A stretch of 64,000 nucleotides of DNA. Origin: Bacteroidota bacterium (GTDB lineage Bacteria; Bacteroidota; Bacteroidia; Cytophagales; Cyclobacteriaceae). Below the pieces are notes generated by a model. The model did not search any database. It was not told the DNA's origin and worked only from the letters and a program-made list of their open reading frames with translations. Positions within the stretch are counted from its first letter, which is position 1. Each line of letters opens with the position of its first letter. The DNA lies in contig JAJRQT010000001.1 of assembly GCA_024280115.1 (NCBI GenBank), positions 1-64,000 on the forward strand, written 5' to 3'. The position numbers and the translations under genes were made by a program. Below are positions 26,444 through 36,201 of the stretch, piece after piece.

Positions 26444-26695
26444 CCGCTCGGGCGCAATTGTATTGCGCCTGAAATTTTATGTTGCATTTGCAATGCTTTA
26501 GTTTACAAACTTACCTGGTCGTAGCGTCCGCTACGACCTAAACAACAAAAATAAATTTCTTCATGTTCGTGAATTTGGATCACTTACAAAATCTATTAAT
26601 ACAGGAAGTCCACTTTAGTGTTAGGTCGTAGGACCGCTTCGCTTAACCTACGACCAGGTAAAGATTTCGATCGCAATACAATTGCGATCGAGCGG
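26444..26695. mobile_element. Family A inverted-repeat element, copy 2
   Basis: About 252 bp with the best-kept ends: CCGCTCG, two variable bases, CGCAATTGTATTGCG on the left, and the inverse ending GCGATCGAGCGG on the right. Inside are two hairpins, GGTCGTAGCG/CGCTACGACC and GGTCGTAGG/CCTACGACC. It separates two convergent genes, ending 18 bp from the stop of the leftward one, so it could act as a two-way terminator. The left boundary is good to one or two bases. Confidence 0.75.
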
Positions 26696-26713
26696 AAATC
26701 CTAACCGGAAAGA

Positions 26714-27664
26714 TTAGTTGGAATTTTTGGTTATGAACGTATCCCAATCTATCTCTCTTATTTTTCCATTAATAACTTTCTCAAACGCAAATCCTTTTCC
26801 TTGCAATTCCCTTGAATCATTTGCTGTTTTTTGATATTGAATGATCATTCTTGTAGGATTTTTAAATACATGAACTTGTAAGAATCCACTTACAAAACTA
26901 TTTCCTACAGCGCCGGTATTGAATGCAATAGCGCCGGTATCAACATCCTCACCCAAAAAATAATACCGTTGAAATCTATGTGTTGTGGCCCCCAAAATCA
27001 AGTCCGCCTTATTCATCAGTTTCAGTTTTCTTTCTTCGCTCAACATATTTACCCAGGGGCCGGTATGAGCAAGGACTACAATAATATCATTTTCAGTTTT
27101 GTTAATATTATCCAACATATCCATTAAATATTTTCTGGAACTCTCATTGAATGCAATCGTAGAATCGGGTGGGTTATCAGAATAGTGCAACTGAATGATG
27201 TGAACTTTTATCCCATCATACATTTCTAAAGCATAATATTCACATTTGTTATCTCTAATCTTTACATTTTCTCTCTTTGATAAATCAACGGAATCCAGGA
27301 TTGGAGCACCTGCACCCCAATCTTCCTGGCCCACACCCCAATATCCATTTTCTCCATCAGCGACATTAGGGTAAAAATGTTTATGCCACAATCTGTCCTT
27401 AGCTATCAAATCCAGAAACGGATTAGGTCTGCCGGCTTTCACGTGATCGCCTAAACCAAGGATGAATTTGTCACCGGCTTCTCTTATCCACTTATCGCAT
27501 TTATACATATGAGGATTTTCTACAGAATAGCCTTTATTATCGCTCATAATTGAGAAACTGAATACTGCCGATCTATCCAGTTCTTCTATAGAAATTTGTG
27601 CATAAAGTGAGTTGAAAAAAGAAATAAAAATGACAGTTAAAATTGTTGAAATTAAATTTCGCAT
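26714..27664 (-). CDS. Calcineurin-like phosphoesterase-family protein with altered metal motifs
   Basis: A 316-residue secreted protein (signal peptide MRNLISTILTVIFISFFN..., cleaved near LYAQ). The fold is indicated by ordered motif remnants: SIMSDNKG where D-x-H is expected, LGLGDH for GDxxxxG, VADGENG where GNHD is usual, VVLAHTGPW, and GATTHRFQRY where GHxH is usual. Only some metal ligands therefore remain, and activity may be lost or changed. The start at 27664 opens with the signal peptide. It lies between family A copies 2 and 3, downstream of the DUF4838 gene. Confidence 0.7.
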   Translation of the reverse strand: MRNLISTILTVIFISFFNSLYAQISIEELDRSAVFSFSIMSDNKGYSVENPHMYKCDKWIREAGDKFILGLGDHVKAGRPNPFLDLIAKDRLWHKHFYPNVADGENGYWGVGQEDWGAGAPILDSVDLSKRENVKIRDNKCEYYALEMYDGIKVHIIQLHYSDNPPDSTIAFNESSRKYLMDMLDNINKTENDIIVVLAHTGPWVNMLSEERKLKLMNKADLILGATTHRFQRYYFLGEDVDTGAIAFNTGAVGNSFVSGFLQVHVFKNPTRMIIQYQKTANDSRELQGKGFAFEKVINGKIREIDWDTFITKNSN

Positions 27665-27695
27665 AATGTATTCGTAATTAAAAATGTCTGACGTC

Positions 27696-27945
27696 TCGCT
27701 CGGGCGCAATTGCATTGCGCCTGAAATATTACTCCCTCATTTGCAATGCTTTAGTTTACAAACTTACCTGGTCGTAGCGTCCGCTACGACCTAAACAACA
27801 AAAATAAATTTCTTCATGTTCATGAATTTGGATCACTTACAAAATCTATTAATGCAGGAAGTCCACTTTAGTATTAGGTCGTAGGACCGCTTCGCTTAAC
27901 CTACGACCAGGTAGAGATTTCGATCCCAATACAATTGCGATCGAG
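27696..27945. mobile_element. Family A inverted-repeat element, copy 3
   Basis: About 250 bp, nearly identical to copy 2 through the middle (both GGTCGTAG hairpins and the GGATCACTTACAAAATC block), with slightly worn tips (TCGCTCGGG, CGAGCAAC). It ends 6 bp from the stop codon of the DUF4838 gene and starts about 30 bp upstream of the phosphoesterase start, so any terminator action here would separate these two genes. Confidence 0.75.
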
Positions 27946-27951
27946 CAACAA

Positions 27952-30525
27952 CTATTCTGCATTGCTTACCTGTTCAAGAAATGCATCCTTATGAGGTTTT
28001 CCCCTTTCGGCATAATGTGTTATTCCTTCTCTTTCAACAATTTTATTGAACCTTTCAAAGGTCCCATCGAATTTTGAATTAACCGGATTCCTTTCACATT
28101 TTAAATACATCAAAGGCAATCTCGCCATCTCCACTCGCGCTTTGATCTCATTATTTTCTGCAACTATTTCGGCTTTGTCAAATATCTTATCTGCTTGTCT
28201 GATAAATCTCTCCGTGAATATTTTATCGCCGGGATCCAGCCCTAAATGGATGTGCGTATCCGGCGTGATTTGATCATGAAGCAAATCGAAATATTCCCGT
28301 ACATACTGACCGCTTCTGCCATAGTAACCAAACATAAAATCATCGATCACTTCTTCAATATCGGATTCAGCATACCACAGAAGTTTTGATATGACGTAAG
28401 CCCGCAATTCGGCAAACTCTCCTCCCCTACTTTGATAGGCCGCCTGTTCCATAATTCCGATCGAACTGTTATCTCTAAACGTAAGGATGTTGGGTTGCAA
28501 TACATTAAAATTCGGATACGGCATGATATAATGACTGAAATTCACGACATAATCCCAGATATAGAGATGCGGTGAAATGGATGACCATTCTTCCAAATCT
28601 GATAAAAATGCCTGGTTCTCCGGACAACTTTTGAAATCATGGGCAAAACAACATTCTATGCTGCATAGTCGGATCACCACATTTTCTTTAGGCTTTACTG
28701 TTTTAGGCGGATTTCTTGTGTATTGATAAGCCAAAGTTCCAACATACTTATCTGGAAATTCCTCTTTTACTCTTTCCGCTACCTGATTTACAAACCAAAC
28801 CATAATTCCCGATTCTGCCTCCTCTTTTTGCACAATCGCCTGGCAGTTGTCACACTGACATGGATTTCGCCAGTCATTTTGTGAAACCGAATAGATGAGA
28901 TTACTCGGATTTTCTCTCATTGCTGTTTTCAAACGGTCCGTGATGATATCCAGCACATCAGTGTTGGTAAGGCACAATTGAGCATGATCGTGTATCCTTT
29001 TTCCATCAATCAAACTGTAGTACTCCGGGTGTTCATCATAAAACTCCGCAGGTGGCATAAATTGATAAAATGTATGTACAGCCCAATATCCCTCAATATC
29101 TCCATGCTGCTCACGAAATCCCATAGCGCCATTGATTTTGTTGTGTGCGGCCCAGGTTGGATCAAAGGCCTCGTAATAGAAATCATTCCGAACCCGTATA
29201 GATGGCTCTTCATAATGATTGATATAATCGAAAATAAACTTTCCTTTTTTTGGAATAGTAGTTACTTCAGGTGTGTACCACCTCACACCCAACATATCCT
29301 CCAGAAAAGAAAAAACTGCGTACATTGTTCCTCGCTGTTTTCCTCCTAAGATCAGGATATTCGATTTCACATTTTTATAAATAAAAGATTCATCCAGCAA
29401 TTCAGGCGGATTAACATCATCACCCAGGAGCTTTTGTGAATGCTTGTTATACCCAATAATAATTTCATTTTCTTTAAGCTCCGAATCATCGCTATCTATC
29501 TTAAAACTACCTCCACTGATTTCATTGAGGCTCTTTTGTAATTCAGAAGCTGCCCATCGCTCAGATTCTGAGGCTTCCTTTCCAACGACAATTCTATAAT
29601 TGGTTTTCCCTCCATCAAATAAGGTATAGTTGATTCTTTCTCCAGCATGAAATGATAGTTCATTTTTCCATACTTGGCCATCCTGCCTGTTTGCCGTAAT
29701 TTTTAATGTATAGGGTTTATATTCCTGACTTCCGACATCTAATATCATCTTCTTATCTTCAGTCCATTCACCTGACCAAATCAAATCTGTGCTTTTGTCG
29801 TTAGAATAAATTTCAAGTTTTACTGCCTTAAATAAATTTTCGATGACAGATTCACTTAAAGAAAATCGCAACTCCGGTATTCCATTAGGCGAAGTGACAA
29901 CACTAAAAAGGGCTCCTTTTTTTGTGAATGAATCAATATTAAACGGCAGAACCCGGGCACAGAATTGCCAGTTATTTCCCCGTTCTTCAATTTTAAGTAA
30001 GATTTTATTTGTGCCCTTTTTAAAAAATACGGGTATCAGATCTCCATCAGGAGTACACCCACGGGCGCTGGGATGATCCCACACTTCAATGCCATTGATC
30101 CAAAGTTTCCCGCCGTCATTTGTTCCCAGTGAAAAGATAAAAGTACCGTCTTCGTCAGCATTTATCTCCTTGTATGCGTAAGCTGCAACGAATGATTTTT
30201 TTGAAATTGCATTATCGAGGCTAATAATTGAATCCGTGCCGCTGTAATCTATCCATTTTACTTTGGCATTTTTCAATTTTACTGACTGACCGGTTTTTAC
30301 TTTAGGATTATTTTCACCGCCATATTTAGATAGAAAATCATAATCAAATCCCGGAAGGTGAATTAATTCATTACTACTTTCTTCGAGAGGTAATGGTCCC
30401 AAAAGTTGCCAGTTTGTAATCCATTTATGGAATTGTAGTTGCTCCGACTGTCCGAATATTTGGTTGGCGCTGAAAAATGTCAGAAGAAATAGGAAAAAGG
30501 CAAGTTTACTTTTTTTAATATTCAT
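27952..30525 (-). CDS. DUF4838 domain protein, glycoside-hydrolase-like
   Basis: An 857-residue secreted protein (signal peptide to about 25, IFGQ). Residues about 125-190 form a beta-sandwich like a carbohydrate-binding module (GTNDGGKLWINGIEVWDH). About 300-420 resembles the non-catalytic domain before GH20 and GH67 enzymes (EIIIGYNKHSQKLLG and GTMYAVFSFLEDMLGVRWYTP). DUF4838 follows (about 440-800) with HTFYQFMPPAEFYDEHPEYY and SQNDWRNPCQCDNCQ, probably a TIM barrel. Distant kinship to alpha-glucuronidases suggests uronic-acid removal, but no member known to me has a proven reaction. Confidence 0.8.
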   Translation of the reverse strand: MNIKKSKLAFFLFLLTFFSANQIFGQSEQLQFHKWITNWQLLGPLPLEESSNELIHLPGFDYDFLSKYGGENNPKVKTGQSVKLKNAKVKWIDYSGTDSIISLDNAISKKSFVAAYAYKEINADEDGTFIFSLGTNDGGKLWINGIEVWDHPSARGCTPDGDLIPVFFKKGTNKILLKIEERGNNWQFCARVLPFNIDSFTKKGALFSVVTSPNGIPELRFSLSESVIENLFKAVKLEIYSNDKSTDLIWSGEWTEDKKMILDVGSQEYKPYTLKITANRQDGQVWKNELSFHAGERINYTLFDGGKTNYRIVVGKEASESERWAASELQKSLNEISGGSFKIDSDDSELKENEIIIGYNKHSQKLLGDDVNPPELLDESFIYKNVKSNILILGGKQRGTMYAVFSFLEDMLGVRWYTPEVTTIPKKGKFIFDYINHYEEPSIRVRNDFYYEAFDPTWAAHNKINGAMGFREQHGDIEGYWAVHTFYQFMPPAEFYDEHPEYYSLIDGKRIHDHAQLCLTNTDVLDIITDRLKTAMRENPSNLIYSVSQNDWRNPCQCDNCQAIVQKEEAESGIMVWFVNQVAERVKEEFPDKYVGTLAYQYTRNPPKTVKPKENVVIRLCSIECCFAHDFKSCPENQAFLSDLEEWSSISPHLYIWDYVVNFSHYIMPYPNFNVLQPNILTFRDNSSIGIMEQAAYQSRGGEFAELRAYVISKLLWYAESDIEEVIDDFMFGYYGRSGQYVREYFDLLHDQITPDTHIHLGLDPGDKIFTERFIRQADKIFDKAEIVAENNEIKARVEMARLPLMYLKCERNPVNSKFDGTFERFNKIVEREGITHYAERGKPHKDAFLEQVSNAE

Positions 30526-30604
30526 TGATATTCTTTTTTAATAATTTTCCAGTATGACTCTCCATAAGGGTGAACAATAAAATTCCCTTTTATCCCTAAT
30601 TCCC

Positions 30605-30640
30605 ATGAAGGCCCGTCTGCCATCGAGGCAGGGGACTTCA
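30605..30640. repeat. GC-rich imperfect hairpin in the gap after the phosphoesterase gene
   Basis: The arms TGAAG, CCC and TGCC pair with GGCA, GGG and CTTCA around the loop ATCGA. Similar TCTGCC/GGCAGG hairpins occur at 357-376 and 42636-42654. It lies between two leftward genes; in their direction the T-run comes before the stem, so a terminator is doubtful. Confidence 0.4.
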
Positions 30641-30692
30641 AAAAAGTTCTTTTTATGCTTTGGCATATTCCTTCATTATACTTAGCGATTGC

Positions 30693-31712
30693 TCAATACT
30701 TATGATCATTTTTATCGAAAACCGGGGCTACATTTTCAATTTTAATTTCACTTCCGTCAGTCGGTAAGGTGATTAACTTTCCTCCCGGAGGCCAGGCATA
30801 ATTTGTGGCTTCGCCACTTATGTATCCATAAGCCAGGATGATTCCACCTTTGTACGTCCCCCAATAATTGTTATAATGATCATGCCCGCAAAATGTCGCT
30901 TCTATATTTCCAACATCCAGAAATGCTTTATACACCGTCCCATCATCTTCTTCATAATATACCTTTTCCTTGGTCTTCCCGTTCAGTTTTATTGATTTAT
31001 CATCTTTCAAATACTGGTATTCAATCAGCGGAATATGAAAAATTGAAATCGCTCTGATGGGTTGTTTATATTTTTTGGCTGTCTTTTCAGACGTCTTTTT
31101 GTACCAGTCCAATTGATCCTGTTTAATGGATTTATAGCCTTTTTTCGAACCGGAATCAAATGCGAAGATTTGCCAGGCGGGGCGTTTTTCACCATTGACG
31201 ATTATGTCCACAACGTAATCATATTTCTCCTTCCATTCATTTTCGACATCATGTTTCCCGAGAACACCCCATTCTGAAACAGCAAAAACTTCCGCGATAT
31301 CCACCCTTCCAAATCCTCCTTCCGGATCGTGATTTCCGAATACATAAAGCCATGGCCGCTCTAAACCATCAAAGAAATTAACGACAGAGGAAGCCAATAA
31401 ACTCCCAAATGGTTTTTCTACGGTAAGTAAATCTCCGGTGATGGCAATCATATCAGGATTGTGCATTTCTACCAGTTTCCGGATTCGCTGAAAAGTGATG
31501 AGGTCTTTTTTCCATTTCCCTTCATCGGTACTTCCAAGATGTAAATCGGTCACTTGCAAGATGGTAATTGGCGAATTATTCGTCTTGATTATTTCGATTT
31601 CGAATTTATCTTTCGAACTCTTATTTATGCTTCTCTGCCCGAACACGAAAGAAAAGGAAATCATCAGCAGGAAAAGGATACCGATGTATTTTAATTTGGA
31701 AGAATATATCAT
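30693..31712 (-). CDS. Calcineurin-like metallophosphoesterase, secreted
   Basis: A 339-residue enzyme with a signal peptide (hydrophobic 10-25, ending VFGQ) and a full set of metal-binding motifs: VTDLHLG, ITGDLLT, VFGNHDPEGG, a histidine in SIFHIPLIE, and FCGHDHYNNYW. It is expected to hydrolyse phosphomonoesters or diesters with two metal ions. It resembles purple acid phosphatase-like proteins often found in glycan-degradation loci. It is probably co-transcribed with the downstream DUF4838 gene, about 170 bp away. Confidence 0.88.
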   Translation of the reverse strand: MIYSSKLKYIGILFLLMISFSFVFGQRSINKSSKDKFEIEIIKTNNSPITILQVTDLHLGSTDEGKWKKDLITFQRIRKLVEMHNPDMIAITGDLLTVEKPFGSLLASSVVNFFDGLERPWLYVFGNHDPEGGFGRVDIAEVFAVSEWGVLGKHDVENEWKEKYDYVVDIIVNGEKRPAWQIFAFDSGSKKGYKSIKQDQLDWYKKTSEKTAKKYKQPIRAISIFHIPLIEYQYLKDDKSIKLNGKTKEKVYYEEDDGTVYKAFLDVGNIEATFCGHDHYNNYWGTYKGGIILAYGYISGEATNYAWPPGGKLITLPTDGSEIKIENVAPVFDKNDHKY

Positions 31713-32199
31713 ATTAACATTTATTTAAACTCAGGTTGCCAGGTTCACAGTTTCTGCTTGAATCTTTAAACACTCCTAATATTCTTAAATAAGGAGGCCT
31801 TGTAAACTGTTATACTTTCCAGGTGATTTCACAGGCTATTTACTTACCTTTTTTTCATCGAATTTTAAAGATTAGACATTAAGGTTATAGGTTCTACAAC
31901 GAATTTAATGGAAAAGTTAAAATAACAAATATCAAAACTCAAATAACAAATAATATCCAATGATACAAAAGTCAACAATCAAAACAAGGAAATTACAATA
32001 AAATTGAAAGTTGTAAAATATTGATAATAAGCTATTTGTCAAACTATTCTTGGTTTAAATTTAGCAAATCATATATTAGCTAACTCGAATTGTTTGAGAT
32101 TTTTATATTGGAATTTATTTGAGATTTGTCAATTGTGATTTGGATTTTGAAAAGAACATCTCATTAAAATAACAGTAGAGCCAGGTTATATCTAATAAT
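31713..32199. repeat. 487-bp gap with an inverted pair of degenerate A-rich repeats
   Basis: No gene. The left arm (about 31921-31990) has units such as CTCAAATAACAAAT and ATCCAATGATACAAAAG; the right arm (about 32088-32150) carries the inverse, with ATATTGGAATTTATTTGAG. The arms frame about 100 bp of AT-rich sequence. The pattern resembles the flanks of four-helix-bundle genes in this phylum, without such a gene. Confidence 0.45.
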
Positions 32200-33195
32200 T
32201 CATTTCTTCTTGTCATTTGAATAAACCAAACCCCACGGCTCTCTGATTTTATCCATTATTTCCATGATTAGTATCGATTCATCCAATGGCATTAAGGGAG
32301 ATTCTTTGAGGCCTGCTTTCATACATCGCATTACCTCTTCAGCTTCATAATTAAGCGCATTTCCAATTATCGGTTCTTCAATCACATCCACTTCCTTTTT
32401 ATCTATGACTAAGGTTGCTTTGGTAGGAACAGCAAAAAGTTCATGGACTTTTATATATCCATCTGTACCGAGAATATATGCCTCATCGACTGCATTGGTT
32501 CTCAATGCAAAGGATAAGTCCGCAATTTCGCCTTTATCATATTTTAAAATCGCCACACCTTGTTCGTCAGAACCGACTTCTCCAATATGGCTGAAACCAA
32601 CCGAATCTATTGGCGGTTTACCAATTATCTGCATGGCAAATGAAATCACATACACCCCAACATCTAGCAGGCTGCCGCCACCAAGGTACGGATTTAACTG
32701 CCGGGCTCCCGTAGGGAATATTCCTCGCGCACATCGTGAAGCCTTGACCATTCGTACTTCTCCAATGCGACCATCTCTAATCCATTGTATTACTTTTTTC
32801 AGCAATGGCACATGCCTCGGTATCATCGCTTCCATGAGAAATACATCTTCTCCACGCGCAACTCGCACCATCTCCCTCGCCTCACTGGCATTGATTGTAA
32901 ATGCTTTTTCACATAAAACTGATTTCCCTTTTCGCATGAGCATCACACTATTTTCGAGATGAAAGGTGTGGGGTGTTCCAATATATACCACGTCAATATC
33001 CGAATCATTGGCTAACTCCCGGTAGGTGCCATAGGCTCTGGGGATATTGTACTTTTTGGCAAATGCATCTGCGCTTTCTTTTGTCCGGGAGGCCACAGCC
33101 ACAAGTTCGGCTTCTGGCAATATTGCCAATGCTTCAGCAAACTTGCCAGAAATATTTCCTGTACTGATGATGCCCCATTTTATTTTTTTACTCAT
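32200..33195 (-). CDS. Gfo/Idh/MocA family oxidoreductase
   Basis: A 331-residue NAD(P)-dependent sugar or cyclitol dehydrogenase without a signal peptide. The Rossmann motif is GIISTGNISGKFAEAL (residues 8-23); the catalytic-lysine motif reads LCEKAFTIN, a variant of EKP; and GGGSLLDVGVYVISFA is the usual substrate-side segment. It is closest in style to the dihydrodiol-dehydrogenase-like branch. It is cytoplasmic and probably oxidises a sugar released by the secreted enzymes encoded around it, or a keto-sugar intermediate. Confidence 0.9.
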   Translation of the reverse strand: MSKKIKWGIISTGNISGKFAEALAILPEAELVAVASRTKESADAFAKKYNIPRAYGTYRELANDSDIDVVYIGTPHTFHLENSVMLMRKGKSVLCEKAFTINASEAREMVRVARGEDVFLMEAMIPRHVPLLKKVIQWIRDGRIGEVRMVKASRCARGIFPTGARQLNPYLGGGSLLDVGVYVISFAMQIIGKPPIDSVGFSHIGEVGSDEQGVAILKYDKGEIADLSFALRTNAVDEAYILGTDGYIKVHELFAVPTKATLVIDKKEVDVIEEPIIGNALNYEAEEVMRCMKAGLKESPLMPLDESILIMEIMDKIREPWGLVYSNDKKK

Positions 33196-33270
33196 AATTT
33201 CATTTATTATAATTTTAAATCGGTACGCATTCGGAAAAGCACACCAGCAATATCAAAAAATTGAGTGCTT

Positions 33271-35121
33271 TTAAAAATCCAGACCTGGCCCAATTTCTCC
33301 TACTTTTTTGTCAACGAGAACCTTTAGTTTTTCCATATCTGAATCGGATGACTGGCTCAGTACAGTATTATCAATTTTAATAATATCCTCTTCTTCGGTT
33401 CTATTGTATCGTATTGGTGGAATATCGTTTCCACATACCAAAACATTATTTTGTACAGTATTCTGAAATGCTTTATGAAATCTCAATGGAGAGCGGGCAA
33501 TATTATACACGATATTGTTTTCAACAAGTAAATCCGTAATCCCTTCATCAAGGAACATTCCATTGCTCTCCGCCCTCCCTGCATTGACGGTGACATCATG
33601 GATCAGATTGTTTGTGATCCGGCTATTAGGCTGCAAGCCAAGACAATAAATACCACCACCATCACTGAGCTTGTTCATAATATGATGAATGTGATTTGCG
33701 TTTATGGCATTCTCCCTGCATGGTGTTGGGTCAGGATTCCACATCCAACCTATAGAAATGCCGGTGTAGGGTAAGTTCCTGATTTCATTGTGGTCAATTA
33801 ACGTGTTCGAAATCAATCCTCCCCAAATTCCAATAGCACCATAAAACTGCTTGCCGCAATCTTCTATCAAGGAGTGGCTGATTTTATTATTCCCGGATAC
33901 CTGATCAGGCGCCGATTTCCACCATGGCACTCCGTTGATCAAACGATCATTGCCCTCTCCAATATTTATTCCGTTACCGGAAATATCATAAATATGGCTC
34001 TCAGATATCTCGCAATCCGAACAATTTTCACGTATCCAAATCCCGGAGCCCCCCGTATGCCTGATAATGCTATTACTAAAATCACAATTTTTAGCATGGT
34101 CAAGTTCAATTGCGGCAGGAACCCATGCTCTATTAATCTTGTCGCGATCATCATACATACAAGCCTGAACACCACAATATCCCTTGTTGGGTAACTGCCA
34201 ACCGGTATGCTCAAAGGTTATTCCATTAAAACTGATAAAACCTACTTGTTTCTCCTGATTGCCTGCAATAGTAATCAACTTGGTAGCAACCGGAATTACT
34301 CCTTCTGTCTCGCTAATCTTATCATTTGGCATAGGGCGATAATAAATTTTCCGTTCCTCAAAATCACAATACCACTCTCCCTGATTATCGCAAAATTCCC
34401 GTGCATTCTCAAGAAAATAGCGCGGGTGTTTTCCCCAATTTGTAATATTAAAAAATGGAAGCCGTCCGCCAATAGAATCTACAGCAACAAGGTGATTTCT
34501 TTTCCAGTCAATGGACTTTACACCTATTCGGGTTATCGACCAATCGTGCATAAAAACCAATTCAAGTTCTTTGGCATTTTCTACTTTGGGAATCTGGTCC
34601 TTTTCAAAAAAGAAGTTTGTTCTGTTGTCTTTACCGGCCTTACGGACTTTCAGAAAATCATTATCCGGGAATCGGGCTCTTACCGCACGCTTGTCATTTA
34701 CATAAAATGATCTAAAACTACCATGAAAATCTTTGGGGAGTGTCGCAGACCACAAATCTTCTTCTTCCCGCGTCCAGTTCCTTAGGGGAATCCCTCCGCT
34801 GACTATCGGTTTTTCTCCGGGCATCGCTTCCCATCGAACAGGAGCTTCTGCAGTACCTCCATCACTTATGCCCAATTCCAGTGGCTCTGTCAAACGGTAA
34901 TAACCGCCAGATAGATAGATTGTCACCGGAACTTTCCCAGCTTTGGTTCTTGCCAATGCCGCTGCACGTTTTAAAGTCGCTATCGGATTTGATTTACTCC
35001 CTTTTGCATTATCATTACCGCCGGGAGCAACATATATTTCCAATCCGCTATTGCCACATCCCAATAGAGCTGTACTTAGCAATGCAATTATTAGATAGAA
35101 TCTTGTGTTATTTATTTTCAT
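33271..35121 (-). CDS. Right-handed beta-helix lipoprotein (GH141-like candidate)
   Basis: A 616-residue lipoprotein (LLGC lipobox). It opens with EIYVAPGGNDNAKGSKSNPIA and a module common to secreted beta-helix enzymes, then WEAMPGEKPIVSGG and a beta-sandwich (about 110-280). From about 290 to 590 come the repeating helix coils rich in Asn and Ile, such as NISHSLIEDCGK-type repeats, with conserved ENNIVYNIARS. Family GH141 and several polysaccharide lyases have this layout. The repeat fold is certain in outline; the reaction is not. Confidence 0.75.
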   Translation of the reverse strand: MKINNTRFYLIIALLSTALLGCGNSGLEIYVAPGGNDNAKGSKSNPIATLKRAAALARTKAGKVPVTIYLSGGYYRLTEPLELGISDGGTAEAPVRWEAMPGEKPIVSGGIPLRNWTREEEDLWSATLPKDFHGSFRSFYVNDKRAVRARFPDNDFLKVRKAGKDNRTNFFFEKDQIPKVENAKELELVFMHDWSITRIGVKSIDWKRNHLVAVDSIGGRLPFFNITNWGKHPRYFLENAREFCDNQGEWYCDFEERKIYYRPMPNDKISETEGVIPVATKLITIAGNQEKQVGFISFNGITFEHTGWQLPNKGYCGVQACMYDDRDKINRAWVPAAIELDHAKNCDFSNSIIRHTGGSGIWIRENCSDCEISESHIYDISGNGINIGEGNDRLINGVPWWKSAPDQVSGNNKISHSLIEDCGKQFYGAIGIWGGLISNTLIDHNEIRNLPYTGISIGWMWNPDPTPCRENAINANHIHHIMNKLSDGGGIYCLGLQPNSRITNNLIHDVTVNAGRAESNGMFLDEGITDLLVENNIVYNIARSPLRFHKAFQNTVQNNVLVCGNDIPPIRYNRTEEEDIIKIDNTVLSQSSDSDMEKLKVLVDKKVGEIGPGLDF

Positions 35122-35173
35122 GTCGGGTGTTGATTAAAAATTAATGATAAATTACGGAAGCAGGTGATACAGC

Positions 35174-36091
35174 TTATTCAAAATTAATATTCAGCGAATC
35201 AAAATCAGAAAAAACAATTTCGACTTGATCACCTGCCTTTGCAGGTGGGGATTCAAGTATGGAACCTGTTATTATAATATCTCCGGCATGCAAATACCGT
35301 CCATACTTCGGTAATATATTCGCCAGGTATAGCACAGCATCTATAAAGACCAACGCATTGGAATTTCCTTCCGATATTACTTTTCCATTGATTTCTATAC
35401 GGCCATTTTCATTATTAAAATCGACTTCATCCAATGGGTATTTTCGCTGTGGCTGAATAAAACCACCATGTGAAAGCCCGTCTGCCATAAAATGTGCAAA
35501 GGCAGGAGCTGCGCCATCTTTACCGCCTTTCGTTCTGTTTGAGATTAACTCACTAAAACCACCGACACTTTCAATTGCAGATATCAACTCGTCACGCGTA
35601 GTTACCGGACCTGGTAAATCACTTTTCATTACAAAACCAATTTCTGCCTCTATCAACGGACTTCTGTCTGCGAATTCGGAACTACTCACTGTACTTCCGG
35701 ATTGAAATTCATTGGACGCCAGCATAAAACCAAAACCCGGATTAAAATCATCTTTATTTGCGCCTCCCATTTTCCACCCCACCACTCGTTCACCTTGTTG
35801 TTCCAATTTAGACAACATTGCCATCTGTATTTGAATGGCTTTTTCAAGTTTGAGATTTGGAAACTGAAGGACTAATGCACTTGAAACACCAACTTTTTGT
35901 CTTACCTGGATGAGGTGATCTGCAATGGTTTCAATATCTGCTCCCGCTGCCAATTGATCTGTGAAGTCATTTTCAGCAAATGAATTTTGATCTTTTTTTT
36001 CTGATTGGCAGCCGGCTAAAATTACTACCAGGCAGAAAACAAAAAACAGTGAAAAATATCCGAATTGATTTTTAATTTTTACATTAATCAT
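35174..36091 (-). CDS. 2-keto-4-pentenoate hydratase-like (MhpD/FAH fold) lipoprotein
   Basis: A 305-residue protein with a type II signal peptide (VVILAGC). The mature part matches the fumarylacetoacetase-like fold of MhpD hydratases: GWKMGGANKDDFNPGFGFML, then SPLIEAEIGFVM with two acidic metal ligands, and a C-terminal HAGDIIITGSILESPPAKAGD. Family members are normally cytoplasmic enzymes acting on 2-keto acids from aromatic or sugar breakdown. Export and lipid anchoring are therefore unusual. Its place among glycan genes suggests that it acts on an unsaturated keto acid made outside the cell, for example by a lyase. Confidence 0.8.
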   Translation of the reverse strand: MINVKIKNQFGYFSLFFVFCLVVILAGCQSEKKDQNSFAENDFTDQLAAGADIETIADHLIQVRQKVGVSSALVLQFPNLKLEKAIQIQMAMLSKLEQQGERVVGWKMGGANKDDFNPGFGFMLASNEFQSGSTVSSSEFADRSPLIEAEIGFVMKSDLPGPVTTRDELISAIESVGGFSELISNRTKGGKDGAAPAFAHFMADGLSHGGFIQPQRKYPLDEVDFNNENGRIEINGKVISEGNSNALVFIDAVLYLANILPKYGRYLHAGDIIITGSILESPPAKAGDQVEIVFSDFDSLNINFE

Positions 36092-36201
36092 ACTATTTAT
36101 CTTTTATTAGTTGATTTGAAATAATTATAAAACTGAGCAATAATCTCTTCAAAAAACTTCGCTTACCTTAGCATCGCCCCATCGGCAAACCTTTAGTGAC
36201 C

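Noticed and set aside
30605..30640. GC-rich hairpin as a terminator of the metallophosphoesterase gene
   Set aside because: In the gene's direction the T-run precedes the stem instead of following it.
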